Part shown: positions 17,691-26,727 of the stretch, piece by piece
Position numbering within the stretch: the stretch's first letter is position 1
How the letters are laid out: each line of letters starts with the position of its first letter
Assembly: GCA_002699585.1 (NCBI GenBank)
Contig: PABP01000009.1
Coordinates: 1-64,000 of the forward strand
From: Anaerolineaceae bacterium
Lineage (GTDB): Bacteria > Chloroflexota > Anaerolineae > Aggregatilineales > Phototrophicaceae
Length of the DNA stretch: 64,000 nt
Reading direction: 5' to 3'
The notes under the pieces: model-generated
What the model saw: only the letters and a program-made list of their open reading frames with translations
Told to the model about the DNA's origin: nothing
Database searches by the model: none
Program-made: the position numbers and the translations under genes

Positions 17691-18950
17691 TTAACTACTA
17701 AACGTCACCGTCGGCACCACATCACCGCCAGCTAGTCCTGGCACCTGACTGAGCAGCCACAACACGATCACCGCTACAATCGCTATCCCAACCAGAATGG
17801 CAATCAAGCGCAAATCGACGGAGCGACTGCTATCCGTATCGCTGCTGGCGCGCTGCCGTTGCGGATGACTATTTTGGTTTTGCAGCAGCCAGCGCCGCAC
17901 AAGATCCGCCCGTATGCTGATTTTCCCGTCTGTGTTGTTAATCAACTCGCGGAATTCCAGGCTGCGTAAGGCACTGTGAATATCGGTGCTATCCATGTTC
18001 ACGCCACTGTTGATGATCCATTGGGTGACGTCTTGCAGCGTGACATTTGCCAGTGGATTTTGATAGTAGAGGTCGGCCAGGGCTTGCAAGATATATTGCT
18101 CGTTGGGCTGCAAATCGCCCCAGATATGGGCGATGTCCGCCGCAGCCAGCGGGTATACGCGGTCGATGATCTCGCTCATGCTGGCGGTCGCATCTAGCAG
18201 TGTTGCGCCGTGCGCCAACCATAAGGGATGCCCACCCGTCGCTTGGTGCAATTTCGTCAGGTCGTTTTGACTGAAGTAAGGCGCGGCTTCCTTGAGCATG
18301 GCGATACCCGCATCCAACGGCAGGGCATGCAGCCGATGGATCGCGTTCATCTTGATAAATGGTTCGAGTGTCAGCAGGCGGGTTTCGTCATCGGTATGCG
18401 CTGTCAGCACGATGCCCAACTGCGGCTGGGCCAGCATCAAGCTGTGCAGATAGTCGATGAAATCCTCTGGCATGTCACCTTTTTTGATGGCATCCATCAA
18501 TAGATCAAAATCATCCAGCAGCCACAGCAAACGTCTTGCACCGCGGATAACGCCCATCACTTGCGGCAGATATTCGTCGCGTAGCCACTCTCGCATAGAT
18601 GGTGCATCGTCATCTTCATCATCACTCAGCGCCGGAATACGGCTGAGGCTATAGTCATATTGCGCCAGAACCTGCGTTGTTCGGATGACAAAGCGCGTCA
18701 GTAGCGCTTCTTCATCGTCCAATACCAGGTCAGATAATGGCAAAAACACGCTGATAATCGCCAGGTCAACGTACATCGGTAGTTGACGCAGTAGCGCCGT
18801 TTTGCCGATGCCCGCATAGCCAATATAGGCCAGTGCATGGCGCGCACTCGTATCCATCAAGTGCTGCTGAATCTGCATATAGATCGCCTCGCGTCCGGCG
18901 ATGGGGATATGGCTCATGTCTTGCTGATCGCTGGTGGCGCTTTCCGTCAT
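17691..18950 (-). CDS. membrane-anchored P-loop ATPase (AAA/STAND-like)
   Basis: A 419-aa protein with Walker A GYAGIGKT (residues 44-51) and Walker B LLWLLDDFDLL (141-151), followed by a sensor-like LTAHTDDE segment and a helical region that may be winged-helix (about 280-375). One hydrophobic helix lies near the C-terminus (about 385-407). The layout fits a STAND/ORC-like regulatory ATPase held at the membrane by its tail; effector domains are not evident. I chose ATG at 18950, since residues before it look unstructured; an ATG 33 codons upstream (19049) is an alternative. It lies in the kinase-rich block and is divergent from the next gene. Confidence 0.75.
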   Translation of the reverse strand: MTESATSDQQDMSHIPIAGREAIYMQIQQHLMDTSARHALAYIGYAGIGKTALLRQLPMYVDLAIISVFLPLSDLVLDDEEALLTRFVIRTTQVLAQYDYSLSRIPALSDDEDDDAPSMREWLRDEYLPQVMGVIRGARRLLWLLDDFDLLMDAIKKGDMPEDFIDYLHSLMLAQPQLGIVLTAHTDDETRLLTLEPFIKMNAIHRLHALPLDAGIAMLKEAAPYFSQNDLTKLHQATGGHPLWLAHGATLLDATASMSEIIDRVYPLAAADIAHIWGDLQPNEQYILQALADLYYQNPLANVTLQDVTQWIINSGVNMDSTDIHSALRSLEFRELINNTDGKISIRADLVRRWLLQNQNSHPQRQRASSDTDSSRSVDLRLIAILVGIAIVAVIVLWLLSQVPGLAGGDVVPTVTFSS

Positions 18951-19209
18951 GCTGGCTTGCTTTCTTATCGACGCGGTAATGGGTATTTGCCCATAGTTTA
19001 CATGAGCTTGTCGCTTACTGCCTACATGTTGTCTGCTCGATGCTGTCATGGATTTGTGGGTTGCCTGTCACGGATTCTGCGTTCTCGGCTGGTCGTGGCC
19101 CAGACCCTGACCTATAATGCCTGCGGTTCGCTGGCCCGTAAGACGCGCATGTGCTCGTGGCTAGCGACACATAAGAACCACAAAATCACCTACAAGATGA
19201 GGCCCAAGC

Positions 19210-19785
19210 ATGGCGTCAGAACCCACGCAGCCCTGTGCGCTCGCCCTGGTCGGGATGCCCGGTGCTGGTAAAACATTATGTGCGCTGCACTTGCAAGAAC
19301 GCGGTTTTTTTCAATTTCGATTTGGCAGCATCGTCGTCGATGAAGTGGCGCGGCGCGGTTGGGCCTTAAACCCCAACAACGAGCGCATCGTCCGCGAGGA
19401 ATTCCGTGCCAATGAAGGCATGGACGCTATCGCCAAGCGAGCTTTGCCCTACCTGAAATCGGCGCTGGATAAACACCCATCGATCATCATCGATGGTCTG
19501 TATAGCTTTGCAGAGTACAAGACGCTCAAGAAGGAACTCGGTGACGATATGGTCGTGGTAGCCATTACAGCGCCCCGCAATCAGCGTTATGCCCGTCTGC
19601 AAAATCGCCCGGAGCGCCCCTTAACTCGTGAAGAAGCCGTTGACCGTGATTACCGCGAGATCGAAAACATCGAAAAGGGCGGTCCTATCGCCATTGCAGA
19701 TTACACGCTGCTGAACGATAGCACGGCTGAGGACTTGCTCCAGAAGCTGGATACCTTGCTGGCCGACCTGCAAATGGAGCCATAG
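19210..19785 (+). CDS. P-loop nucleotide kinase-like protein (UPF0200/dephospho-CoA-kinase-like)
   Basis: A 191-aa protein with Walker A GMPGAGKT at residues 15-22 and an adenylate-kinase-like fold: a lid-like segment around RNQRYARLQNRPERP and an expected DGLYS strand. The GMPGAGK start and the general layout resemble the UPF0200 family, which is best known from archaea, and dephospho-CoA kinase. The phosphate acceptor is unknown. It begins a plus-strand run in which the next gene starts four bases after its stop, so translation is probably coupled. Confidence 0.72.
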   Translation: MASEPTQPCALALVGMPGAGKTLCALHLQERGFFQFRFGSIVVDEVARRGWALNPNNERIVREEFRANEGMDAIAKRALPYLKSALDKHPSIIIDGLYSFAEYKTLKKELGDDMVVVAITAPRNQRYARLQNRPERPLTREEAVDRDYREIENIEKGGPIAIADYTLLNDSTAEDLLQKLDTLLADLQMEP

Positions 19786-19789
19786 CCGC

Positions 19790-22588
19790 GTGCGGCGACT
19801 CGGACTGCTTGTTAGCTTGCTGCTGCTGATTGTGCCGCTTGTTTCGGCACAGTCGTCGCCGACTGCTGTCGCCGTATCCTGCCCAGCATCGACCCTGACC
19901 ACCGTCATCGGCCCCCCTGGCACAGTCGAACCCAACTACCAAATCGCTGTCCAGAGCATCGACACAGGCGAAATTGTCTATGCCACCGCTGATAGCGAGG
20001 GCGGTTTTACGGTCGAGATGACCATCCTGCCGGGAATGCCGATGCATGTTTACAGCGCCCGGTCGATTACCCAGGCCATGCGCCGCGCCGGGGAATTGCC
20101 CCCAGGTCGTGCTGTCCTGCTGAACACACCCGCTTCTAGTTCGATTGTCACAGGTGGTCAGCTCGCCTATGGCAGCGGAACTTGGTTAGCGTCAGGTGAT
20201 GTCAACGTCAGCGATGGCGCGCTCAATGCCACGCTGGATGTCACCTTCATCGCGCCTGCTGCCAACCTCGATTTGACCTTCACCCTGGTTGGTGACCTGG
20301 GCCTGCTTCCATTAACGGATAGCTCCGGCGTGCCCTTAGCCCCAGCCAGCGCCGACTGGTCGCCTGTGCAGACTGCTTCCGGTTTGCCTATCCTCGGCGC
20401 ACCCGCTGACACCATTCCGGTCGCCGTTGCCATCACTGACGAAATCTGCGTCGATGCCGAAAACGGCCTGATGACCTTTTCGCTGCATTTTCAGGGCATG
20501 ATGCCCGATCTACCGGATGGCCTCTACCAATGGACATTCGACGGACGCATTGCCGTGGCTGATAGCGTGGCCCTCGATTGGTACGCCAATCGTCTGCTAG
20601 GTACGGGCGGCACTGGCCCACAATCAACGTCACACACGGCTTTGCCTGCTATCGTGAACATTGGCGCTGTTCAGCTGGATGTGCCTTTTGCCATTGCTGG
20701 CTACCTATCCGATGATGCGCCTTTGGCGAGATTGCACGGCGTCAATTACGAGCCAGATGTCTGGGTACAGCCTCCTGGAGAAATGGTCATTGAACCCGTT
20801 TTTCTCGCCTCCTGGCAAGCACTGCTAGGGCAGGTGACCTCCCTGCAATTCAACCTGCTGGATAGCGATGGCTCGGTGGCGTTTTCTCTGCCGCAAACAG
20901 CCCAAACGCGCATCGAGTGGGACGATCAGCATTATGTGGTCGCCGCTGATGATCCGCTGTATACGCCGCTGCTGGAAAAGGACGGTCCGCATAAGCTGTC
21001 TGGCCAGCTTGACCTCAAGTTAGCCGACACGCTGCTGACAGCCACTTATGTTCACGATCTGGTCATTGCCCAACCGCTGCACATCGTTCCCTCTGTCCTG
21101 CCTGGGACGCCCTTCGTGGTGGGCGATGCTTTCTCACCCGGTCTCTCCAGCCAACCTGCTTTAAACCTGCTCAATGGTCAATCAGAAATCACGCTGACAG
21201 TCTATCCGCTGTCTGGCGAACCGGAGAGTCAAACATGGTCGCTGCCGTTGAAATACGGCGCAGCGATAAGCTCTGATGCTTTCACATTCGATCAACCCGG
21301 CCATTATGTCGTCGATTATGCGCTCAGCGGCTTAGGGAGCGATGGCCGTTTGTGGGCCGGCTCCCTCCGAACAGCCGGTGTCATCGCTCAACCTGGGAAC
21401 CATGCCCAGGGCCAGCGCGGCGTGGTCGGTTACGAAGGCCAGCAGCAAGCCTGGTTCGACATGGCTGTTTTCCCTGCGGATGACCCCAATGTCGCGCCCG
21501 TCATCTATCCGCCTGTTTTCAGTGGCGATGTCGCTTACCTGCCCGATGAAGCCGATGTCGGCGTTTTGCCTTATTTGACAGCGTCCGATTCTAGCCCGAA
21601 TGCCTTCGCCATATTCAGTGCCGTGCGCCCTGATGTACGCCTGCGACAGGCCATCATGCGCCCCAACACGGAACTGCACAATTTGATCTGGCGCAATGAC
21701 GATCTGCTTGATGGGCAAACAGGCGCCGGACTCAGTGGCAATCGTGAGGGCGACCTGGCGCTACTGTTCGGCGGCGTGGTCGATGCCGATGGGGTAGAAG
21801 GCTATGCGTCGCTGGCGGTCATCACCGACGATGACGACACCGTTCGCGTGCTGCCGCCTTTCCAGCAGCCGTTGACCAGCACGGGCGATAGTCTGCTGTT
21901 TTTACCCGGCAGCCTGCGCCCTGGGCAGATTGTGGCCCTCGGCAGTGCAATACCCGTCAGCGGGCAGTTCGCGCCACCGCTTCCAGCGCAACTCAATATC
22001 TATGCGATTTCGCCAACGGGTATGCAGCAGCCCGTTCAGGCCCAGGCCAACGACTACGGGTATCTCTCAGCCGATGCCCTGAACTTCGATGAACCCGGCA
22101 TCTGGCAGATCGCAGCCGAGGCGGCTTTCGTGGGGCAGACCTCGGCGGGTTTGGTCGAAGTGCCTCCCGTAGGCGCTGTTCCGGGTGTGGTACCCGGCGT
22201 AGAAGAAACTTATGCCGTTTACGTCCTGCCCGATGACGCGCTGCAACTGACGGGCGCACAGCCCCAGGTGGCCCCTGGCAACCCGGTTGTGCTCTCCGTC
22301 GATGTGCCCGAAGGCTGGACCGATGTCAGCGCCCATGTGACCGTTGCCACCGCCAGCCAACAGCTAGATGTGCAATCAGCCGCCGTGACCAACCTGCGCT
22401 ACAGCTACCGTTATGATCCCAATCAGCTCAGCCGCACCGTTCCTAATCTGGAACCCAATGGCACAGGCAGCGGTGCTTCGGCTTCGGATGCTGTCTGGGT
22501 GACCATCGTGCTCACAGCGACCGATGCCAACGGACAGCCTGCGTATGGGTATCGTCAGTTCACCGTGCTGCATGATCGCGTCGAGTGA
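19790..22588 (+). CDS. large secreted beta-rich protein, unknown function
   Basis: A 932-aa protein that starts at GTG, four bases after the previous stop. A clear signal peptide (MRRLGLLVSLLLLIVPLVSA) precedes a chain of beta-rich segments of about 90-110 residues with many Pro, Gly, Asp and Thr, resembling Ig-like or carboxypeptidase-regulatory-like domains. No membrane anchor or catalytic motif was recognised; the C-terminus is polar. Its place between a cytoplasmic kinase-like gene and DUF4203 and propeller genes suggests a cell-surface assembly, but no function can be assigned. Confidence 0.75.
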   Translation: MRRLGLLVSLLLLIVPLVSAQSSPTAVAVSCPASTLTTVIGPPGTVEPNYQIAVQSIDTGEIVYATADSEGGFTVEMTILPGMPMHVYSARSITQAMRRAGELPPGRAVLLNTPASSSIVTGGQLAYGSGTWLASGDVNVSDGALNATLDVTFIAPAANLDLTFTLVGDLGLLPLTDSSGVPLAPASADWSPVQTASGLPILGAPADTIPVAVAITDEICVDAENGLMTFSLHFQGMMPDLPDGLYQWTFDGRIAVADSVALDWYANRLLGTGGTGPQSTSHTALPAIVNIGAVQLDVPFAIAGYLSDDAPLARLHGVNYEPDVWVQPPGEMVIEPVFLASWQALLGQVTSLQFNLLDSDGSVAFSLPQTAQTRIEWDDQHYVVAADDPLYTPLLEKDGPHKLSGQLDLKLADTLLTATYVHDLVIAQPLHIVPSVLPGTPFVVGDAFSPGLSSQPALNLLNGQSEITLTVYPLSGEPESQTWSLPLKYGAAISSDAFTFDQPGHYVVDYALSGLGSDGRLWAGSLRTAGVIAQPGNHAQGQRGVVGYEGQQQAWFDMAVFPADDPNVAPVIYPPVFSGDVAYLPDEADVGVLPYLTASDSSPNAFAIFSAVRPDVRLRQAIMRPNTELHNLIWRNDDLLDGQTGAGLSGNREGDLALLFGGVVDADGVEGYASLAVITDDDDTVRVLPPFQQPLTSTGDSLLFLPGSLRPGQIVALGSAIPVSGQFAPPLPAQLNIYAISPTGMQQPVQAQANDYGYLSADALNFDEPGIWQIAAEAAFVGQTSAGLVEVPPVGAVPGVVPGVEETYAVYVLPDDALQLTGAQPQVAPGNPVVLSVDVPEGWTDVSAHVTVATASQQLDVQSAAVTNLRYSYRYDPNQLSRTVPNLEPNGTGSGASASDAVWVTIVLTATDANGQPAYGYRQFTVLHDRVE

Positions 22589-22651
22589 CCCGAACCCGTG
22601 CTATAGTTATTATTGGATTTTGGTACTCTGGGGTTGTGTAAGGAGGTCATT

Positions 22652-23245
22652 ATGGAAATAGGCGTTTTGTTATTTGTCTTCTTTTCGGTTTTATTTGGTC
22701 TGGCGAACTGCTTTTTTGGCTACCCGATGTTTGCAACGCTGGTGGCCTTATGGGGCTTTGTCATCGGGATAGTGTTGGGTGTGGCGCTCGGTGGGCAGGG
22801 CGGTGGCCTGGTGGCGGGTCTCATCCTGGGGATAATTTTGGGCGGCATCGCCCTGGCCATGACCTATGCGGGCATTTTCTTCATGGGCTTTGGCTTTGGC
22901 TTCCTATTGACCACCATTGCGCTGCGTGCCCTCAACATGGATGTCGATGCCATGCAGCCGATTGCTCTGATCGTCGGTGCCGGGGCGGGTATCGTCGCCG
23001 TTTTACTGCGCAAATACGTCATTATCGTTATGACCGCGATTTCTGGCGCGGTGGCCATCGTGCAGGGTGGCTTGGTCCTGCTGCCGACGACGCGCTTCAA
23101 TCGCAATACATTGGAAGTTGTTCCCGCCAATACGGGTATCGCGCTGGTGGCCATTATCGCAGCGATGGCCTTGGCCCTACTGGGCATGTACTTCCAGTGG
23201 AGCCAAGCCCGTGACCAGGAACTCAGTGATAGATTGCGCGGATGA
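22652..23245 (+). CDS. DUF4203-like polytopic membrane protein
   Basis: A 197-aa protein with about seven hydrophobic helices and Gly-rich turns (GVALGGQGGGLVAGLILGIILGG), in keeping with the DUF4203/TMEM198 family, whose bacterial role is unknown. The start at 22652 is set by an excellent ribosome site, AAGGAGGTCATT, directly before the ATG; a longer frame from 22613 is less likely. Its stop overlaps the next start as ATGA, so the two genes are translationally coupled. Confidence 0.8.
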   Translation: MEIGVLLFVFFSVLFGLANCFFGYPMFATLVALWGFVIGIVLGVALGGQGGGLVAGLILGIILGGIALAMTYAGIFFMGFGFGFLLTTIALRALNMDVDAMQPIALIVGAGAGIVAVLLRKYVIIVMTAISGAVAIVQGGLVLLPTTRFNRNTLEVVPANTGIALVAIIAAMALALLGMYFQWSQARDQELSDRLRG

Positions 23246-24612
23246 TACGAGTTGTTCGACAGGGCATAATCGCCCTCTGCTTATGGATGGCTGTATGCGT
23301 TGGCTTTGTCGCTAGCGCCCAGGCGCCTACCTATCCGCTGCCGATTGGCTCGCCAGTGCAGGTCAGTGGCAGTCTGCTGGAACTGGCAAGTCAGCGCCTG
23401 CTGGTTGCCAATCCTGATAGCGATACGATCAGCATCGTCGCGCCCAGCGGCGGCGCTATCGATAGCGAAATAAGCGTGGGCGACCAACCTTACAGCGTGG
23501 CCCTGGCCACCGATGGTGTGCAAGCGGTGGTCGTCAATCGTGGCGATGGCACCCTCTCCCTGGTCGATCTTCTAGAAAGCACCGTCACAGCCACCTATAC
23601 AGTCGGTGAAATGCCCTATGCCGCCCTGATCTATGGCAACTCGATTGTGGTGACAGTTCAATCCGAACCAAGCGTCATCCTGCTCGATTTATCAACGGGT
23701 GAGCAACAAGCCCAAATCGCCGTTCCCGATACCCCTGCGGCGATGGCCATCTGGGGCCGATACCTGTATGTGACCCACCAGGGGGCCGGCCAATTAACCC
23801 TTATCGACCTGGATGCCGCCGAAGTGCTGACTACGCTCAACATGGGGCCAGATGTCGCCCATTCGACTAGCATCGCCATCGACCGCCGCAATGGGCTGGC
23901 TTATTTGCCGCAGACACTCCCCAACGCGCGTATGGTCGATGCTGCCTCGGAAGCACGGATGCTGCCTGTAATTAACGTGGTTGACCTCAGTGAAATGCGC
24001 CTGCTGCCGCAACGCCAGATTTTCCTACCCGCCGCCGACCGCATGGTCAACCTGCCTGCCGCTGCCCTCATTGATCGTGGCCGCAATTTGCTGTATGTCA
24101 CCCAGGCGGGCAGTGCTGCCCTGACCATCCTCGATCTAGATACCGGATACGCCGTTGCCCATCTGGATACGGGCACAGCCCCGGCAGATGTCATCCTCAG
24201 CCGCAACGCCCTGTCTATCTACGTCCATGATCGCATCGACCAGACCATCACCGAGTTTGACGCGGTCTATCGCAGCTATGTCGATACCATGCATAGTTCA
24301 GTTTATGTGCCGGATCCCTTGCTGCAAATTGGGGCAAGCCTTTTTTACGATGCTGATGATGCCCGTATGAGCGCCTATGGCAGTGTCGCCTGTGCCAACT
24401 GCCACCTCGATGGCCAAAGCGATGGCCGCACCTGGGACGGTACAGTCACGCCGGATTTACGCGCTGCCAACCCCTCAGATGACCTCGACTGGCTCAATGT
24501 CCATATTCGGCAGATGCAGGGCGGGGCAGGCCTCGACCCGGCCAGTGTGGATGCTGCGGCCCTGGTCGCCTATTTGCAGTCTTTAACGATATTATCATCC
24601 CCAGAACATTAA
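23242..24612 (+). CDS. secreted YncE-like beta-propeller with c-type haem motif
   Basis: A 456-aa exported protein: signal peptide (1-27), then repeated propeller blades (LLVANPDSDTISIV, AVVVNRGDGTLSLVDL, LYVTHQGAGQLTLIDL) at about 45-345. A C-terminal cytochrome-c-like segment carries CANCH (C384, C387, H388), a haem c attachment site. Propeller-cytochrome fusions of this kind occur in periplasmic electron-transfer and methanol/peroxidase-like proteins. Only one haem site is seen and the distal ligand is not obvious. It overlaps the DUF4203 gene by four bases and ends the plus-strand run. Confidence 0.83.
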   Translation: MIRVVRQGIIALCLWMAVCVGFVASAQAPTYPLPIGSPVQVSGSLLELASQRLLVANPDSDTISIVAPSGGAIDSEISVGDQPYSVALATDGVQAVVVNRGDGTLSLVDLLESTVTATYTVGEMPYAALIYGNSIVVTVQSEPSVILLDLSTGEQQAQIAVPDTPAAMAIWGRYLYVTHQGAGQLTLIDLDAAEVLTTLNMGPDVAHSTSIAIDRRNGLAYLPQTLPNARMVDAASEARMLPVINVVDLSEMRLLPQRQIFLPAADRMVNLPAAALIDRGRNLLYVTQAGSAALTILDLDTGYAVAHLDTGTAPADVILSRNALSIYVHDRIDQTITEFDAVYRSYVDTMHSSVYVPDPLLQIGASLFYDADDARMSAYGSVACANCHLDGQSDGRTWDGTVTPDLRAANPSDDLDWLNVHIRQMQGGAGLDPASVDAAALVAYLQSLTILSSPEH

Positions 24613-24667
24613 GTTTGCCCCCTAAATGAGAATAATGTTAAACTAGGTACAACTTAATCTTTAACCC

Positions 24668-24697
24668 TTGCGAAAACTGCTGTCGCTTGTGTATATT
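24668..24697 (+). promoter_or_regulatory. candidate promoter of the DtxR-type regulator
   Basis: TTGCGA, an 18-base spacer, then TATATT. A weak dyad (TTAAACT...AACTTAA, 24632-24655) just upstream could be an autoregulatory site, but its arms match poorly. Confidence 0.45.
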
Positions 24698-24728
24698 GAT
24701 GATACATCTCTTTATTATTCAGGCGTGA

Positions 24729-25427
24729 ATGGAAGTACTGGGCATGGAACCAAGCGTGGCCATGCAAGAATATTTGGCCGAAGCATATCGCATACATTAT
24801 TACCAGACTGACGACCAATATATTTCGACGTCTGCACTGGCTGATACGATGCATGTCAGTGCGCCGGCTGTCACGCGCATGGTACAACGTCTGAAGGAAG
24901 CTGATTTCCTCGATCACGAACCCTATCGCGGCATCAAGCTGACCCGCAAAGGTGAGCTAGAAGCGCTGGCATATATTCGCAAGCACCGCATTGTGGAGCG
25001 TTTTTTAGTGGATGCGATGGGCTTTGGTTGGCATCAGGTGCATGACCTGGCCGACGAAATGGGGCCATCTGTCACCGACCGCGTCGTCGAGCGTATGAAC
25101 GAGATGGTTGGCTATCCGCGCCGCTGTGCCCATGGTGAACCCATCCCACATGCCGATGGTACCATGCCGCGCGTGGTCGATTACCTGCTGACGGATGCCG
25201 AACTCGGCAAGACCTATATCGTCAGCCGCGCCAACACCCATGACGAAGAAAAACTGGTCTATCTGGATACATTGGGCATCAAGCCCGGTGTACACCTCAA
25301 ACTGGTGGAACGCGCCCCCTTCAATGGTCCGCTGCACCTGGAAGTCAATGGCAAGCCATGCTTCATCGGCCACGAGCTATCCAGTGTGATCCGCGTCTGC
25401 TCCCAGCAGGAATTTGAACTGGTCTAA
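24729..25427 (+). CDS. DtxR/MntR-family metal-dependent regulator with FeoA-like C-terminal domain
   Basis: A 232-aa regulator: winged helix (about 12-75, SALADTMHVSAPAVTRMVQRL), dimerisation and metal-binding domain (80-145), linker, and SH3/FeoA-like domain (150-230). By alignment with IdeR the ancillary-site residues H86, E90 and H105 are kept, but the primary-site positions M10, C102, E105 and H106 are E14, D109, G112 and P113. MntR has acidic residues at the first two positions, so two of the changes are MntR-like and two ligands are lost. Metal identity is therefore open. A second ATG at codon 6 is possible. The gene stands alone and is convergent with the Clp-N/DUF423 gene. Confidence 0.88.
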   Translation: MEVLGMEPSVAMQEYLAEAYRIHYYQTDDQYISTSALADTMHVSAPAVTRMVQRLKEADFLDHEPYRGIKLTRKGELEALAYIRKHRIVERFLVDAMGFGWHQVHDLADEMGPSVTDRVVERMNEMVGYPRRCAHGEPIPHADGTMPRVVDYLLTDAELGKTYIVSRANTHDEEKLVYLDTLGIKPGVHLKLVERAPFNGPLHLEVNGKPCFIGHELSSVIRVCSQQEFELV

Positions 25428-25456
25428 CGTCCCATTCTCTGGTGAATTGTCTCATC

Positions 25457-25480
25457 GTAGGGACGCAGCACGCTGCGTCC
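25457..25480. repeat. GTAGGG-type palindromic intergenic repeat, copy 3
   Basis: GTAG followed by GGACGCAGC-AC-GCTGCGTCC. It lies 30 bases after the DtxR stop, between convergent genes. Confidence 0.75.
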
Positions 25481-25506
25481 GCATATCCCACATTTTCATG
25501 TTTTAC

Positions 25507-25551
25507 AACCTCACCCCTAAATCCCCTACTCATGATACGAGGGGACTTTTG
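25507..25551. repeat. dispersed C/G-rich intergenic repeat, family B copy 2
   Basis: Shares CACCCCTAAATC and GAGGGGACTTT with the reverse complement of 7677-7719. CCCCT and AGGGG arms can pair. Confidence 0.6.
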
Positions 25552-25572
25552 CCTGCTGCCATATGGCTAAGA

Positions 25573-25614
25573 AAGGCATCCTTCCTCCTTCGGGGGAAGG
25601 ACTGAGGATGGGGG
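25573..25614. repeat. dispersed intergenic repeat, family C copy 1
   Basis: Nearly identical to the reverse complement of 43464-43505 over about 40 bases (shared core CTCCTTCGGGGGAAGGAC). The core can fold on itself. Together with the two repeats before it, this region between the DtxR and Clp-N/DUF423 genes is made almost only of dispersed repeats. Confidence 0.72.
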
Positions 25615-25648
25615 TTTGGCTAAAATAGCTCAACGCTGAGAGCTAGAC

Positions 25649-26548
25649 TTATTCTGCTTTCCAGGCTACCCAGGCGATCATCAGCCAACCCACAATGAAA
25701 GCTGCGCCACCAATTGGCGCGACGGCCCCCATAATGCCGATGTCGAAAATCGACAGAATATACAGGCTGCCACTGAAGAAAATCACCCCGGCCAGGAATA
25801 AGTAGCCCGCCCAGCCAATTTTGCGATCATCATAAACCGTGCTCAACCACGCTGCGATGAAGATCGCCAACCCATGAACGAGGTGGTAATACGTCCCTGT
25901 ATGGAAGGTGTCCAACCGCCCATTGGCCTCTAGAGTCGCTTCCAGACCATGTGCGCCGAATGCGCCCAGCGCCACACCGAGCGCCATCACAATTCCGCCG
26001 ATAACAATCAGTCTCTTGGTCATGTCGATTGCTTCTTTCTGATGTGTCATTTTAGTCGGTCCATAAGGATGTCGTTTTAGTTCAATTTCCAGGTTATCGT
26101 CTTCTGTAGGCTCTCCCATAAGCAACAGGGTCGCTTTTCGGATGCCGTTAGGGTCCAGCCCTAAGGCTTCAAAAAGGTATTCCCATTCTCGTATTTGGAA
26201 CCGTGTTAACCCCAGTAGGAGATGCTCAGGCCCAATTTTGTCGATTTGCCTTAAATAGGCTTCTTCAACAGTCAGTCGCAGGACCTGCTTAACATCTTCA
26301 GCAAGGGCCATGTCGTTGGCATCGCCTGTCATCGACCGGGGTAGCTGCCGGACTTCTTCACGGATGGCATCCACACTGAGGCCTGTCATGACCATAACCT
26401 GCTGCGGAATGCTGCCGTCTTCAATAACAAGCGCGATGAGAAAATGACCAATGTTGATTTGGCCATGATGCATAGCGCGTGCTTCGGTCTCCGCAACAGA
26501 AAAAACATGTCGTGCCGATGATGTGAAGCGCTCCAATTTGCTAGACAT
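25649..26548 (-). CDS. Clp-N domain fused to a DUF423 membrane protein
   Basis: A 299-aa chimera. Residues 1-145 match the Clp N-terminal repeat domain (two half-repeats: GHFLIALVIEDG at 34-45 and GPEHLLLGLTR at 106-116). After a 30-residue linker, residues 176-299 are a complete DUF423/YgdD-type protein with four membrane helices (MTKRLIVIGG, ALGAFGAHGLE, FHTGTYYHLVHGLAIF). There is no stop between the parts. Clp-N domains bind adaptors or substrates for Clp unfoldases, so this could bring a Clp partner to the membrane. An internal ATG at residue 176 may mark the old start of the DUF423 gene; its upstream AAGAAG is a poor ribosome site. Confidence 0.82.
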   Translation of the reverse strand: MSSKLERFTSSARHVFSVAETEARAMHHGQINIGHFLIALVIEDGSIPQQVMVMTGLSVDAIREEVRQLPRSMTGDANDMALAEDVKQVLRLTVEEAYLRQIDKIGPEHLLLGLTRFQIREWEYLFEALGLDPNGIRKATLLLMGEPTEDDNLEIELKRHPYGPTKMTHQKEAIDMTKRLIVIGGIVMALGVALGAFGAHGLEATLEANGRLDTFHTGTYYHLVHGLAIFIAAWLSTVYDDRKIGWAGYLFLAGVIFFSGSLYILSIFDIGIMGAVAPIGGAAFIVGWLMIAWVAWKAE

Positions 26549-26638
26549 AGTCGTTTATGTTCACAGCTTGTATCCAGTCAAATTGTAGCAAACGCCATTT
26601 GTAACCCGCAGAGCCAATATGTGCCAAATTGCTCCAAC

Positions 26639-26676
26639 AAAAAAAGCGGCCAGCTAAGGAGCCGACCGCTTTTTTC
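26639..26676. terminator. bidirectional terminator after hsp20
   Basis: AAAAAAGCGG and CCGCTTTTTT form the stem, with an inner AGCT-rich segment. A- and T-runs on both sides allow function on either strand. It lies 52 bases after the hsp20 stop. Confidence 0.8.
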
Positions 26677-26727
26677 ATGCTGTTCCGCAATGTCAGGAGC
26701 ATGACAGGGAATCAGGGGATTTTGTAG

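Noticed and set aside
18837-19271. Plus-strand open frame overlapping the ATPase start and the next gene
   Set aside because: It overlaps two well-supported genes in other frames and has no recognisable domain.
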